64,000 nt of DNA, taken from assembly GCF_013911085.1 (NCBI RefSeq), contig NZ_JACERN010000047.1, positions 26,103 through 90,102 on the forward strand, read 5' to 3'. Positions 52,373 to 62,354 of this stretch are shown here, piece after piece; positions within the stretch are counted from its first letter, which is position 1, and the number at the start of each line of letters is the position of its first letter. A program made the position numbers and the translations under genes. The notes beneath the pieces are model-generated. The model saw nothing but the letters and a program-made list of their open reading frames with translations. It was not told where the DNA came from and ran no database searches. Source of the DNA: Aquitalea aquatica (GTDB lineage: Bacteria; Pseudomonadota; Gammaproteobacteria; Burkholderiales; Chromobacteriaceae).

Positions 52373-53061
52373 GCCCGCGCTCCGTTCAGGCGGCCATCCA
52401 CCAGGCGGTAAATGGCATCGCAGCGGCTGGCCAGCTCGTTATCGTGGGTCACCAACACCAGCGAGGTGTGTTGTTCGCTATTGAGCTGGAACAGCAGGTC
52501 GATGATCTGACGGCCGGTAGCGGCATCCAGGTTGCCGGTTGGCTCATCGGCAAACAAAATGCCAGGATGGATGGCAAAAGCCCGCGCCAGTGCCACGCGC
52601 TGCTGCTCGCCGCCGGACAGGTGGCGCGGATAGTGCCGCAGCCGCTGCCCGAGGCCGACATGCGACAACATCTGGCTGGCGCTGTCGCGTGCGTCCTTGC
52701 GCCCAGCCAGTTCCAGCGGCAGCATGACGTTTTCCAGTGCGGTCAGCTGTGGCATCAGCTGGAAATTCTGGAAGACGAACCCCACCTTGTCTCTGCGCAA
52801 CAACGCCCTGCCGTCTTCATTGAGCCCAGCCAGCGACTGGCCGAACAAGGCCACTTCTCCGCTGCTGGGCTGATCCAGTCCGGCCAGCAAGGACAGCAGG
52901 GTCGATTTGCCAGAGCCGGAAGCCCCGACGATGGCCACACTCTCGCCCGGGCCTACGCTCAGGCTGGCCGCATGCAGAATATTCAGCGGTTCGCCGTTAA
53001 ACACTACCTGTTTGGCCAGATTCTGCGCCGACAGCACTGCCTTGTTATCGATTGGAGTCAT
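52369..53061 (-). CDS. ybbA: ABC transporter ATPase (YbbA type)
   Basis: 230 residues, LolD/MacB-class ATPase: Walker A '[18 protein letters not shown]', signature '[15 protein letters not shown]', Walker B '[12 protein letters not shown]', 'LVTHDNELA'. YbbA type is preferred because it partners an FtsX-like YbbP permease and lies divergent to tesA, as in E. coli. The ribosome site GAAGG for this gene lies inside tesA; the two start codons are adjacent (CATATG at 53059-53064). Confidence 0.9.
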   Translation of the reverse strand: MTPIDNKAVLSAQNLAKQVVFNGEPLNILHAASLSVGPGESVAIVGASGSGKSTLLSLLAGLDQPSSGEVALFGQSLAGLNEDGRALLRRDKVGFVFQNFQLMPQLTALENVMLPLELAGRKDARDSASQMLSHVGLGQRLRHYPRHLSGGEQQRVALARAFAIHPGILFADEPTGNLDAATGRQIIDLLFQLNSEQHTSLVLVTHDNELASRCDAIYRLVDGRLNGARA

Positions 53062-53661
53062 ATGCCTTCTGCAATGGTCTACATTGTTCGCGTTCTGTGT
53101 GCCGCCCTGCTGGCGCTGCCGGCCTCTGCCGCCACCATTCTGGTGATGGGGGACAGCCTGTCAGCAGGCTACGGACTGGCACCGGGCCAAGGCTGGGTCA
53201 GCCTGCTACAACAGGATCTGGAGCCACGACACCGGATTATCAATGCCAGCATCTCCGGAGAAACCAGCGATGGCGGCCTGGCACGGTTGCCGGAGGCACT
53301 GCGCCGCCATAAACCCGATATCGTGGTACTGGAGCTGGGTGCCAATGACGGCCTGCGCGGCCTGCCCATGTCCAGACTGCAGGACAATCTGCAGCAGATG
53401 GTGAATCTGTCGCGCCGGGCTGCAGCACGGGTGGTGCTGGTTGGCATGGCACTGCCCAGCAACTATGGCCCCCGCTACACTGCGGAGTTCCGCGCGGTAT
53501 ACGACAGTATCGCCAAACGCAACCAGCTGCCCTATGTACCGCTGCTGGTCGCCGGCTTTGCCACTGACATCAGCAAGTTTCAGCCTGACGGCCTGCACCC
53601 GGTGGCCAGCGCACAAGCCACCATGATGCACACGGTCAAGGCCAAACTGCCACTGAAATAA
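53062..53661 (+). CDS. tesA: SGNH acyl-CoA thioesterase I / arylesterase
   Basis: 199 residues from the ATG after TTGGAGTCAT, with an uncertain second ATG four codons later. Signal peptide MPSAMVYIVRVLCAALLALP, cleaved after 'ASA', so periplasmic. GDSL/SGNH motifs: 'GDSLSAGYG' (Ser), 'ISGETSDGG' (Gly block), 'GANDGLRG' (Asn), 'DGLHPVASAQ' (catalytic Asp/His). TesA hydrolyses acyl-CoA and lysophospholipid. Divergent from ybbA with no spacer. The open frame extends far upstream on this strand, but that part is only the shadow of ybbA. Confidence 0.93.
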   Translation: MPSAMVYIVRVLCAALLALPASAATILVMGDSLSAGYGLAPGQGWVSLLQQDLEPRHRIINASISGETSDGGLARLPEALRRHKPDIVVLELGANDGLRGLPMSRLQDNLQQMVNLSRRAAARVVLVGMALPSNYGPRYTAEFRAVYDSIAKRNQLPYVPLLVAGFATDISKFQPDGLHPVASAQATMMHTVKAKLPLK

Positions 53662-53666
53662 CGCGC

Positions 53667-54923
53667 CTAGCCGCTACGGCTAAAGCGCTCCAGCGCCGGC
53701 GCGGCCAGCGTGCTGGCCAGACAGACCCGGTTGCGCCCCTGATGCTTGGCCGCATACAGGGCCATGTCGGCCAGTTGCAGGCTATGGTTGACCGGATCCC
53801 CCGGCCGGCAGGCCACCACCCCGGCTGACAAGGTCTGTTGCCAACTGGCAGGCAACGCTTCCCAGCGTGCCATGGCCAACGTCAGGCGAATGTCGTCCAG
53901 CATGCCAGCCAGATCGGCCTCGCCCAGCCTGGCGGCCAGAATGACAAACTCCTCACCGCCATAACGGAATAGCTCCAGCCCTGGTGGCAACAGGCGGGAC
54001 AGCTCTTGCACCAGTTGCTGCAACACGGTGTCTCCCGCCTGATGGCCAAAGCTGTCATTGACCTGCTTGAAATGATCCAGATCCAGCATGGACAAGGCCC
54101 ACACACGGCCGCTGGCTGTGCTGTCTGCCGCGTGGATATCCAGTTGCCGGCGCAAGGCACGCTGGTTATAGCAGCCAGTCAGGGCATCGCACTCCAGCAG
54201 CCGCTGGCGCTCGGCAATGGCCTCGGTCAGCGCTCTTTGCTGTTGCTCCAGCTGTTCACGCTTGACGGCAGATTGCACATGCAACTCCACCAGGCTTTGC
54301 ATCATGCTCTGATTGTCATGCCGCAGTTTGACGGTATCGAACAGCGTGCGGTGGAAACGGCTGACAAAACGCCACTGCGCCGCCAGATACAGTAGCAAGC
54401 CAGCCAGGACCATCCACTCCAGCCGCTGGCCATGCGCCAGCAGACTGCACAGCGGATAGCCCCAGAACGCGACAAAGAACAGGGCGTGGATATCCCGACA
54501 AGCCGCCACCATGATGCAGAGCAAGGCAAAGATACCGGTCAGCCACAATAGCAGCAGCATGTGATACGGATTATCCAGTTGATGTGCGTCCATCACCCAG
54601 ATAGCAGCCCCCCACAGCAGGCAATCGGCCAGCACGCAATCGCGCACCGCCGTGTAGTGCTGGAACACGCTGCCCGGATGCAGGTCGGCACGCCGAAAAC
54701 GGCGAATCACCCACCACAGTCGCCACTCGACCAGGCCGAACAGCAGCAACCACACCGCCAGATGCAAGGGCAGCGCGTGCTGGTACATGAAGGCGACCAG
54801 AATGGCCACGCCGCAGATCACGGCCGGAATCGAGCGATAAGCGATGTCGATGAAGTAGCGCACCAAGTCCGCCTCTTCACGCCATCCGGCATCGTCCTGC
54901 GGCAATGCGAGCACAGGCTTCAT
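53667..54923 (-). CDS. Membrane diguanylate cyclase, second of a tandem pair
   Basis: 418 residues: about five N-terminal membrane segments (to ~210), a coiled-coil linker (about 200-250), and a C-terminal GGDEF domain (about 250-405) with 'DALTGCYNQRALRRQLD', 'LDHFKQVNDSFGHQAGD' and an active site RYGGEEFVIL (GGEEF, catalytically competent). It makes cyclic-di-GMP from GTP. Its ATG overlaps the stop of the upstream cyclase by one base pair pattern (ATGA at 54920-54923). No EAL domain. The membrane part is a sensor of unknown ligand. Confidence 0.9.
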   Translation of the reverse strand: MKPVLALPQDDAGWREEADLVRYFIDIAYRSIPAVICGVAILVAFMYQHALPLHLAVWLLLFGLVEWRLWWVIRRFRRADLHPGSVFQHYTAVRDCVLADCLLWGAAIWVMDAHQLDNPYHMLLLLWLTGIFALLCIMVAACRDIHALFFVAFWGYPLCSLLAHGQRLEWMVLAGLLLYLAAQWRFVSRFHRTLFDTVKLRHDNQSMMQSLVELHVQSAVKREQLEQQQRALTEAIAERQRLLECDALTGCYNQRALRRQLDIHAADSTASGRVWALSMLDLDHFKQVNDSFGHQAGDTVLQQLVQELSRLLPPGLELFRYGGEEFVILAARLGEADLAGMLDDIRLTLAMARWEALPASWQQTLSAGVVACRPGDPVNHSLQLADMALYAAKHQGRNRVCLASTLAAPALERFSRSG

Positions 54924-56149
54924 GCACTGCCTTTCTCGGCCAGCGCCGCCGTCTGCTCCACCATCACGCGGTTGCGTCCCGCCCGTTTGGCGGCATAGAG
55001 CAAATTGTCGGCGCGATGAATCAGCTGTGCCAGGTCCAGCCCCGGCTGCCAGGCAACCAGGCCAATGGACAGCGTCACCGGCCGCTGCGGGGTCAAGTCT
55101 GACCAGTCGTGTTGCTGCAGCCGCAGCCGCATCTGCTCCAGCCGTGGCTGTGCCTGGGCCAGCTCCACACCGCTAAGCAGCAGCATGAACTCCTCCCCGC
55201 CATAGCGCCCCAGGCTGTCACTGCCGCGCAGGTCGGTCCCCAGCAACAGACAGGTCTGGCGCAGCACCTCATCGCCCACCAGATGGCCAAAATGATCATT
55301 GATGGCCTTGAAATGGTCCAAGTCCAGCATGGCCAGACAAAATGGCTGCCCCGACACACTGGCATGCTCGAGCAGTCGCTCGCCCTGCAACATGATGGCG
55401 CGCCGGCTGAGCGCGCCGGTCAGCGGATCATGTGCCACCAGTTCCTCCACCTTGACCAAGGCTTCGTCCAGCAAGCGCCCCTGCTCTTCCAGTTGCAGAT
55501 TCACCGCTTCCAGTTGCTGCTGCTGCACACTCAGCTCGGTCAGCAACTGGCTGTTTTCATCGCGCGCAACAAAGCTGTCGCGAATGATGCGATGCAAGGG
55601 CCAGATCACCACCACCAATGCCACGCCGTACAACAGGCAGGACAAGGCGGCCAGATACAACACCGGCACGCCGCTGAGCAGCAGCTTGAGCATGGCCCCC
55701 AGCACCAACACCAGCAACGCCAGATAAAACAGGGGACGCACGCTGGAAAAATAGGCGGCATAGGCGGCGGCCACCGCCGCCAGCCACAGCAACACCAGCA
55801 TCATATACAGCGGGTCGTTATCCCTGACCAGCCACCATGGCGCACTGCTCCACAGCAGGCTGATCAGCAGCGAATAACCACAGAAGCGGCGAAAATCGCG
55901 CTGGCTGATGGACTGGCTCAACAGGCTTTGGCGCAACAGACCGACGATCTGCTGCCGATAGCACAGCTGGCCACAGAATATACAACCCCACCAGCCAGCC
56001 ACATTGGGCCAGGGGCTATGCATGAGCATGGTCAGCGCCAGCAGAGCTGCAGCAATCATGGAAAATGGCTGGGCATCACGCGTCAGGCTCAGGATATGTA
56101 GCCGGACGGCTGTTTCTACCTGAGGAGGAGACTGTTGCAAATGGGCCAC
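54920..56149 (-). CDS. Membrane diguanylate cyclase, first of a tandem pair
   Basis: 409 residues with a GTG start; an ATG about 30 codons in is the alternative, as the ribosome site at the GTG is weak. Six membrane segments (to about 215), a heptad linker ('LLTELSVQQQQLEAVNLQLEE'), and a C-terminal GGDEF domain with 'DPLTGALSRRAIMLQGERL', 'LDLDHFKAINDHFGHLVGD' and RYGGEEFMLLL. Same layout as the downstream gene, so the pair looks like an old tandem duplication. It produces cyclic-di-GMP. Separated from ahpC by a terminator. Confidence 0.9.
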   Translation of the reverse strand: MAHLQQSPPQVETAVRLHILSLTRDAQPFSMIAAALLALTMLMHSPWPNVAGWWGCIFCGQLCYRQQIVGLLRQSLLSQSISQRDFRRFCGYSLLISLLWSSAPWWLVRDNDPLYMMLVLLWLAAVAAAYAAYFSSVRPLFYLALLVLVLGAMLKLLLSGVPVLYLAALSCLLYGVALVVVIWPLHRIIRDSFVARDENSQLLTELSVQQQQLEAVNLQLEEQGRLLDEALVKVEELVAHDPLTGALSRRAIMLQGERLLEHASVSGQPFCLAMLDLDHFKAINDHFGHLVGDEVLRQTCLLLGTDLRGSDSLGRYGGEEFMLLLSGVELAQAQPRLEQMRLRLQQHDWSDLTPQRPVTLSIGLVAWQPGLDLAQLIHRADNLLYAAKRAGRNRVMVEQTAALAEKGSA

Positions 56150-56189
56150 CTATTTATATCTGTTTACTCAGGTATAGCAGGCCACACGC

Positions 56190-56214
56190 AAAAACCCCGC
56201 CTGAAAGCGGGGTT
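56190..56214 (-). terminator. Terminator after the peroxiredoxin gene
   Basis: AACCCCGC-TTTCAG-GCGGGGTT on the minus strand, followed by TTTTGCG; 45 bases after the stop. Confidence 0.85.
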
Positions 56215-56258
56215 CACGTACCAACGCTGCCGTAATAACGGCAGGTCAAGCAGAACAA

Positions 56259-56873
56259 TTACAGCTGAGCAGCGTTTTCTGCCAGGTAGGAAGCCACGCC
56301 GTCGGCGCTCGGCTTCATGCCCTTCTTGCCCTTGTTCCAGCCAGCCGGGCACACTTCGCCGTGCTCTTCGGTGAATTGCAGGGCATCGACCATGCGGATC
56401 ATTTCGTCCACATTGCGGCCCAGCGGCAGGTTGTTAACCACCTGGTGCTGTACCACGCCAGCCTTGTCGATCAGGAAGGAGCCACGGAAGGCCACACCAC
56501 CGTCGGCTTCCACGTCAAAAGCCTTGCACAGTTCGTGCTGGATGTCGGCCACCAGGGTGTAACCAACCTGGCCGATGCCACCCTTTTCCACCGGGGTGTT
56601 GCGCCATGCAGCGTGGGTGAACTGGCTGTCGATGGATACGCCAATCACTTCTACATTGCGGGCCTTGAATTCAGCCAGGCGGTGATCAAAGGCGATCAGC
56701 TCGGACGGGCAAACAAAAGTGAAATCCAGCGGATAGAAGAACACTACGGCGTATTTGCCGGCAGTGGCTTCCTGGAAGGAGTAGTTGTCAACAATCTGAC
56801 CATCGCCCAGAACGGCGGAGAAGGTTTTTTCACCAGCGAAGAACGGTGCTTGCTTACCAACGAGTACGGCCAT
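56259..56873 (-). CDS. Typical 2-Cys peroxiredoxin
   Basis: 204 residues. Peroxidatic cysteine in 'YPLDFTFVCPSELIAF', resolving cysteine in 'HGEVCPAGWNKGKKGM', and the C-terminal 'YLAENAAQL' helix. 'PVEKGGIGQVGYTLVADI' (GGxG) is typical of the eukaryote-like Prx1 subgroup, often AhpC-type in proteobacteria. It reduces H2O2 and organic hydroperoxides, usually through thioredoxin or AhpF; no ahpF adjoins. Start preceded by AAGGAG. Single gene. Confidence 0.94.
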   Translation of the reverse strand: MAVLVGKQAPFFAGEKTFSAVLGDGQIVDNYSFQEATAGKYAVVFFYPLDFTFVCPSELIAFDHRLAEFKARNVEVIGVSIDSQFTHAAWRNTPVEKGGIGQVGYTLVADIQHELCKAFDVEADGGVAFRGSFLIDKAGVVQHQVVNNLPLGRNVDEMIRMVDALQFTEEHGEVCPAGWNKGKKGMKPSADGVASYLAENAAQL

Positions 56874-57106
56874 GCGGATCTCCTTGAGTTTCTTGATATG
56901 ACAGCGTTTACGGTATCGGGCGATGCGAAAACGCTGCGGAATGCGGGGGCTTTATAAAACAGCCCGCCCGTGACCGGCAAATTGTAAATCCATATCGTGT
57001 CGATAAAGTTTCGCAATAGCCGGTTCGCCCTGCTGGCGATCTTTATTAGATGCGGGCGGCAGGCTGTGGTTTCAAGCTGTCCGACCCTTGCACCCGCCAT
57101 GGAGCG

Positions 57107-57376
57107 TCAGGACTTTTCCTGCAGCCGGTGGCTGGCGCTGGCATCCAGCTCCAGGCCGTATACCTCTTTGAGCTGGCGGATGCGTGCCAGCGACTCTTCG
57201 CCAAAGGCCACCTTGCCATCAAAGGCATGCAGCACGATGCCTTCCAGCAGGTCGCCCAGGGTGATGTCGTGATACTCGGCCATGGCTTTCAATACCTTGA
57301 GCAGGCGCTTTTCGATTTTCACCCCGGTCTGGGTACGTTCTACCACGATGGCCTTGTTGTCAGCTTGCCGTGTCAT
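57107..57376 (-). CDS. Small conserved protein, possible ribbon-helix-helix regulator
   Basis: 89 residues; ribosome site AAGGAGAGC. Opening 'MTRQADNKAIVVERTQTGVKIEKRLLKVLKAMAEYHDITLGDLLEGIVLHAF' has an N-terminal basic strand followed by a helix pair, which resembles RHH/CopG-type DNA-binding proteins. It may be a small regulator or antitoxin-like protein, but no toxin gene is adjacent. It lies 115 bases upstream of the aspS stop region and is separated from aspS by a terminator. Confidence 0.65.
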   Translation of the reverse strand: MTRQADNKAIVVERTQTGVKIEKRLLKVLKAMAEYHDITLGDLLEGIVLHAFDGKVAFGEESLARIRQLKEVYGLELDASASHRLQEKS

Positions 57377-57438
57377 TTTGCTCTCCTTGAATTAATTATA
57401 ATTTTACATATGTACATAGATAATTTACAAGAAAAATA

Positions 57439-57464
57439 AAAACGGACACCGCAGTGTCCGTTTT
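57439..57464 (-). terminator. Terminator after aspS
   Basis: AAAACGGACAC-CGCA-GTGTCCGTTTT, 11-bp stem with flanking A and T tracts. Confidence 0.88.
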
Positions 57465-57491
57465 CTGAGCACATGCCCAAAGCCATCAGGC

Positions 57492-59294
<1,803 letters not shown>

Positions 59295-59374
59295 CGGATA
59301 ACCCTTGTCTTGAATTCGGTATTGGTAAGTCTGAATGTAGTTCAGTGCACTGCAGGGCCAGGCAGCATGGCAGC

Positions 59375-60040
59375 CTAGCCCTGGCGATTGAGTTCGTCGT
59401 TCAGGCGGGAGCGTTGCTCCTGCGGCGGCGGATTGGGTACCACCACCCCCATGGAGATCACGTATTTCAGCGCGTCGTCCACGCTCATGGTCAATTCACG
59501 CGTGTCCCGCTTGGGCACCATGATGAAATAGCCGGAAGTCGGATTCGGTGTGGTCGGCACATAGACGCTGACATGCTCTTCCTCACCCATTTCAGCCAGC
59601 ACTTGCGGTGCCGGCGAACCGGTCTGGAAGGCTACCGTCCAGGCATCCTGATGCGGCCAGCGCACCAGCAGCGCCTTCTTGAAAGCCTGACCCGAGTCCG
59701 ACAGCAGCGTGTCGCTGACCTGCTTGACGCTGTTGTAGATGGACTTGACGAAAGGCGTGCGCGACAGCAGCCCGTGCCAGAAATCCACCAGGCGCTGGCC
59801 CAGTACATTGGCCGCGAACATGCCGGTACCCAGCAGCATCAGAAAGGCAAACACCACCCCCAAGCCGGGTATGCGGAAGCCAAACAGCTGCTCCGGCCGC
59901 CACTCGTGCGGCAGCAGGTTCAGCGTCTGGTCCAGCGAACCGATGATCAGGTTCAGCACCCACAGGGTAATGCCCAGCGGCAGCCAGATCAGCAGGCCGG
60001 CCACCAGATAGCCCCGTACGGTCATTTTGATTTGTGTCAT
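59375..60040 (-). CDS. DUF502 membrane protein
   Basis: 221 residues, DUF502 family with two N-terminal membrane segments (about 9-30 and 58-80) and a conserved '[21 protein letters not shown]' core. Its soluble part ends in a basic, acidic-mixed tail. In betaproteobacteria it commonly lies between fmdB and aspS, as here (six and eighty bases). Function unknown. Confidence 0.93.
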   Translation of the reverse strand: MTQIKMTVRGYLVAGLLIWLPLGITLWVLNLIIGSLDQTLNLLPHEWRPEQLFGFRIPGLGVVFAFLMLLGTGMFAANVLGQRLVDFWHGLLSRTPFVKSIYNSVKQVSDTLLSDSGQAFKKALLVRWPHQDAWTVAFQTGSPAPQVLAEMGEEEHVSVYVPTTPNPTSGYFIMVPKRDTRELTMSVDDALKYVISMGVVVPNPPPQEQRSRLNDELNRQG

Positions 60041-60046
60041 GGAGTG

Positions 60047-60310
60047 TTAAGCGCACCCGCCGCCGCAAGAACCATTGCCGCAGCTGTGGCCGCCACCACC
60101 CGCGCCGGAGCTGCCGGAAGAGGAGCTACCATTCTTGAAGTCGGTGGCATACCAGCCGGAACCCTTCAGCTGGAAGCCCGCAGCGGACAATTGCTTGTGA
60201 TAGTCGGCACTGCCACAGGCCGGGCACTGGGCGATCGGCTCATCGCTCATTTTCTGCAGATGTTCCTTGGCTGCGCCACAGGCAGTACAGCGGTATTCGT
60301 AGATCGGCAT
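60047..60310 (-). CDS. FmdB-family zinc-ribbon protein
   Basis: 87 residues. The N-terminal zinc ribbon 'MPIYEYRCTACGAAKE' and 'CPACGSADYHKQ' gives a four-cysteine site, typical of FmdB regulators. The C-terminal third is low-complexity Gly/Ser/Cys ('SSSSGSSGAGGGGHSCGNGSCGGGCA') and may be a second metal-binding patch. First gene of the operon with DUF502 and aspS; divergent from fabI, 271 bases away. Family members are small putative regulators, role here unknown. Confidence 0.92.
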   Translation of the reverse strand: MPIYEYRCTACGAAKEHLQKMSDEPIAQCPACGSADYHKQLSAAGFQLKGSGWYATDFKNGSSSSGSSGAGGGGHSCGNGSCGGGCA

Positions 60311-60352
60311 ATTTCACTCCAACCATCATGTAAATGGCATAAATGGCGTATT

Positions 60353-60395
60353 TTTGCTACAGTGCACAATACGCTTTTACTGCAGTGCACAATAA
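60353..60395. repeat. Two tandem 20-bp repeats between fmdB and fabI
   Basis: TTTTGCTACAGTGCACAATA (60353-60372) and TTTTACTGCAGTGCACAATA (60376-60395), 18 of 20 bases identical, repeated with a 23-base period, about two helical turns. In the divergent promoter region, so a candidate operator for fabI, fmdB or both. Confidence 0.75.
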
Positions 60396-60581
60396 ATGCG
60401 TGACTCTGACCTATGATGCAAAGTGCGGCCAGAGAAGGCAAACACAAGTAGCTTACCCGCAAACCTTCGATTATATCCGACTGTCGCCGCAATACAAAAA
60501 TGCTGTTTTCACGCACTCGCAACATCGCGCTGCCAGGATGACATCGACCTACTCTAAAAAATGGTTTTACAAGAGGATTAT

Positions 60582-61358
60582 ATGGATAGCATCCGCAATA
60601 TCATCAATGGCAAAAAAGGCCTGATTGTCGGCATCGCCAACGAAAACAGCATCGCCTACGGCTGCGCCAGCGTGCTGCGTGAGCTGGGGGCCGAAGTCGC
60701 CGTCACCTATCTGAACGCCAAGGCGGAAAAATACGTGCGCCCGCTGGCCGACAAACTGGAAGCCCCGCTGGTCATGCCGCTGGATGTGGAGCAGCCGGGC
60801 CAGATGCAACAAGTGTTCTCCGATATCGAGCAACACTGGGGCAAGCTGGACTTTGTCATTCACTCCATCGCCTTCTGCCCGATGGATGATCTGCATGGCC
60901 GTGTGGTCGACTGCTCGCGCGACGGTTTCCAGCAAGCCATGCATGTTTCCTGCTACTCCTTCGTGGAAATGGCCCGCCATGCCGAACCGCTGATGAAAGA
61001 TGGCGGCTCGCTGATCACCATGAGCTACTACGGTGCTGACAAAGTGGTGGAAAACTACAACATGATGGGCCCGGTCAAGGCCGCGCTGGAAAGCGTGTCG
61101 CGCTATATGGCCAGCGAACTCGGCCCCAAGGGCATCCGCGTGCATGCGGTTTCTCCCGGCCCGCTCAAGACTCGCGCCGCCTCCGGCATTGCCCACTTCG
61201 ACCAGCTGATCGACGACGCCATCGCCCGTGCACCGCAAAACAAGCTGGTGGATATCGAAGACGTGGGCATGACCTGCGCCTTCCTCATTTCCAATGCCGC
61301 CCGCAGCCTTACCGGCCAGACCATCTATGTCGATGGCGGCCATCACATCATGGCCTGA
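60582..61358 (+). CDS. fabI: Enoyl-ACP reductase, NAD(P)H-dependent (FabI type)
   Basis: 258 residues from the ATG after AAGAGGATTAT; the ATG at 60561 is weaker. SDR fold of the FabI type: 'GKKGLIVGIANENSIAYGCASVL', with the SDR-like 'VIHSIAFCP' and catalytic Tyr-(x6)-Lys in 'SYYGADKVVENYNMMGPVKAALES', then 'PLKTRAASGIAHFDQL', typical of FabI. It reduces enoyl-ACP in the fatty acid elongation cycle. The following phosphotransacylase and acetate kinase are in the same direction with a 66-base gap. Genes of this trio occur together elsewhere in proteobacteria. Confidence 0.92.
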   Translation: MDSIRNIINGKKGLIVGIANENSIAYGCASVLRELGAEVAVTYLNAKAEKYVRPLADKLEAPLVMPLDVEQPGQMQQVFSDIEQHWGKLDFVIHSIAFCPMDDLHGRVVDCSRDGFQQAMHVSCYSFVEMARHAEPLMKDGGSLITMSYYGADKVVENYNMMGPVKAALESVSRYMASELGPKGIRVHAVSPGPLKTRAASGIAHFDQLIDDAIARAPQNKLVDIEDVGMTCAFLISNAARSLTGQTIYVDGGHHIMA

Positions 61359-61424
61359 TGCCACGGCGGCCAGCGCCTGCGCTGGCCAGCCTCCCCTATC
61401 CTGCTCGCGCCCCGGAGACCATCC

Positions 61425-62354
61425 ATGACCCGCGATGACAAAGCATTTGACGACATCCTGCAACAAGCCACCAATCTGGGTCCGCTGCCCATGGCCGTGG
61501 CCCACCCCTGCAGCCGCGAAGCCTTGCTGGGTGCGGTAGAGGCAGCCGAACACGGCATTGCCACCCCCATCCTGATCGGCCCGCGCAGCCGGCTGAACAA
61601 GCTGGCGGAAGAACTGGATGTCGACCTTTCCCGCTACGAAGTGATCGACACCCCGCACAGCCATGCCTCCGCCGAAGAGGCAGTCAAGCTGGTGCGTGAT
61701 GGCTATGCCGACATCCTGATGAAGGGCAGCCTGCACACCGACGAATTCATGAGCGAAGTACTGGCGCGCAATACCGGCATCCGCACCGACCGCCGTATCA
61801 GCCATGTGTTCATCATGAAGGTGGAAAGCTATCCGCGTTATCTGTTCATCACCGATGCCGCCATCAGCATCGAGCCCGACCTGATGACCAAGCGCGACAT
61901 CTGCCAGAACGCCATCGACCTGACCCACGCCCTGGGCATTGCCTGCCCCAAGGTCGCCATTCTGGCAGCAGTGGAAACCATCAACCCAGCCATGCGCGCC
62001 ACGCTGGATGCTGCCGCGCTGTGCAAGATGGCAGACCGTGGCCAGATCAAGGGTGCCCTGCTGGATGGCCCGCTGGCCTTCGACAATGCCATCTCGCACG
62101 AGGCCGCCGATACCAAGGGCATCGTGTCGCAAGTGGCCGGCGACCCGGACATCCTGCTGGTGCCTGACCTGGAATCGGGCAATATGCTGGCCAAGCAGCT
62201 GACCTATCTGGCGGCCGCGGCCTCCGCCGGCATCGTGATGGGCGCGCGCGTCCCCATCGTACTGACCAGCCGTGCCGAAGATGCCACCGGCCGCCTGGCC
62301 TCGGCCGCCGTGGCCAATGTGCTGGCGCACCGCCGTCGTGGGGCCAGCCAGTGA
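61425..62354 (+). CDS. Phosphate acetyl/butyryl transferase
   Basis: 309 residues, PTA_PTB fold without the N-terminal regulatory part of E. coli Pta, as in Bacillus-type enzymes and PTB. 'FDNAISHEAADTKGIVSQVAGDPDILLVPDLESGNMLAKQLTYLAAA' (residues about 224-270) holds the family signature. It transfers an acyl group between CoA and phosphate. The start follows GGAG. It overlaps ackA by 4 bases (GTGA), so the pair converts acyl-CoA to acyl phosphate to acid plus ATP. Acetyl is likely but butyryl is possible. Confidence 0.9.
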   Translation: MTRDDKAFDDILQQATNLGPLPMAVAHPCSREALLGAVEAAEHGIATPILIGPRSRLNKLAEELDVDLSRYEVIDTPHSHASAEEAVKLVRDGYADILMKGSLHTDEFMSEVLARNTGIRTDRRISHVFIMKVESYPRYLFITDAAISIEPDLMTKRDICQNAIDLTHALGIACPKVAILAAVETINPAMRATLDAAALCKMADRGQIKGALLDGPLAFDNAISHEAADTKGIVSQVAGDPDILLVPDLESGNMLAKQLTYLAAAASAGIVMGARVPIVLTSRAEDATGRLASAAVANVLAHRRRGASQ

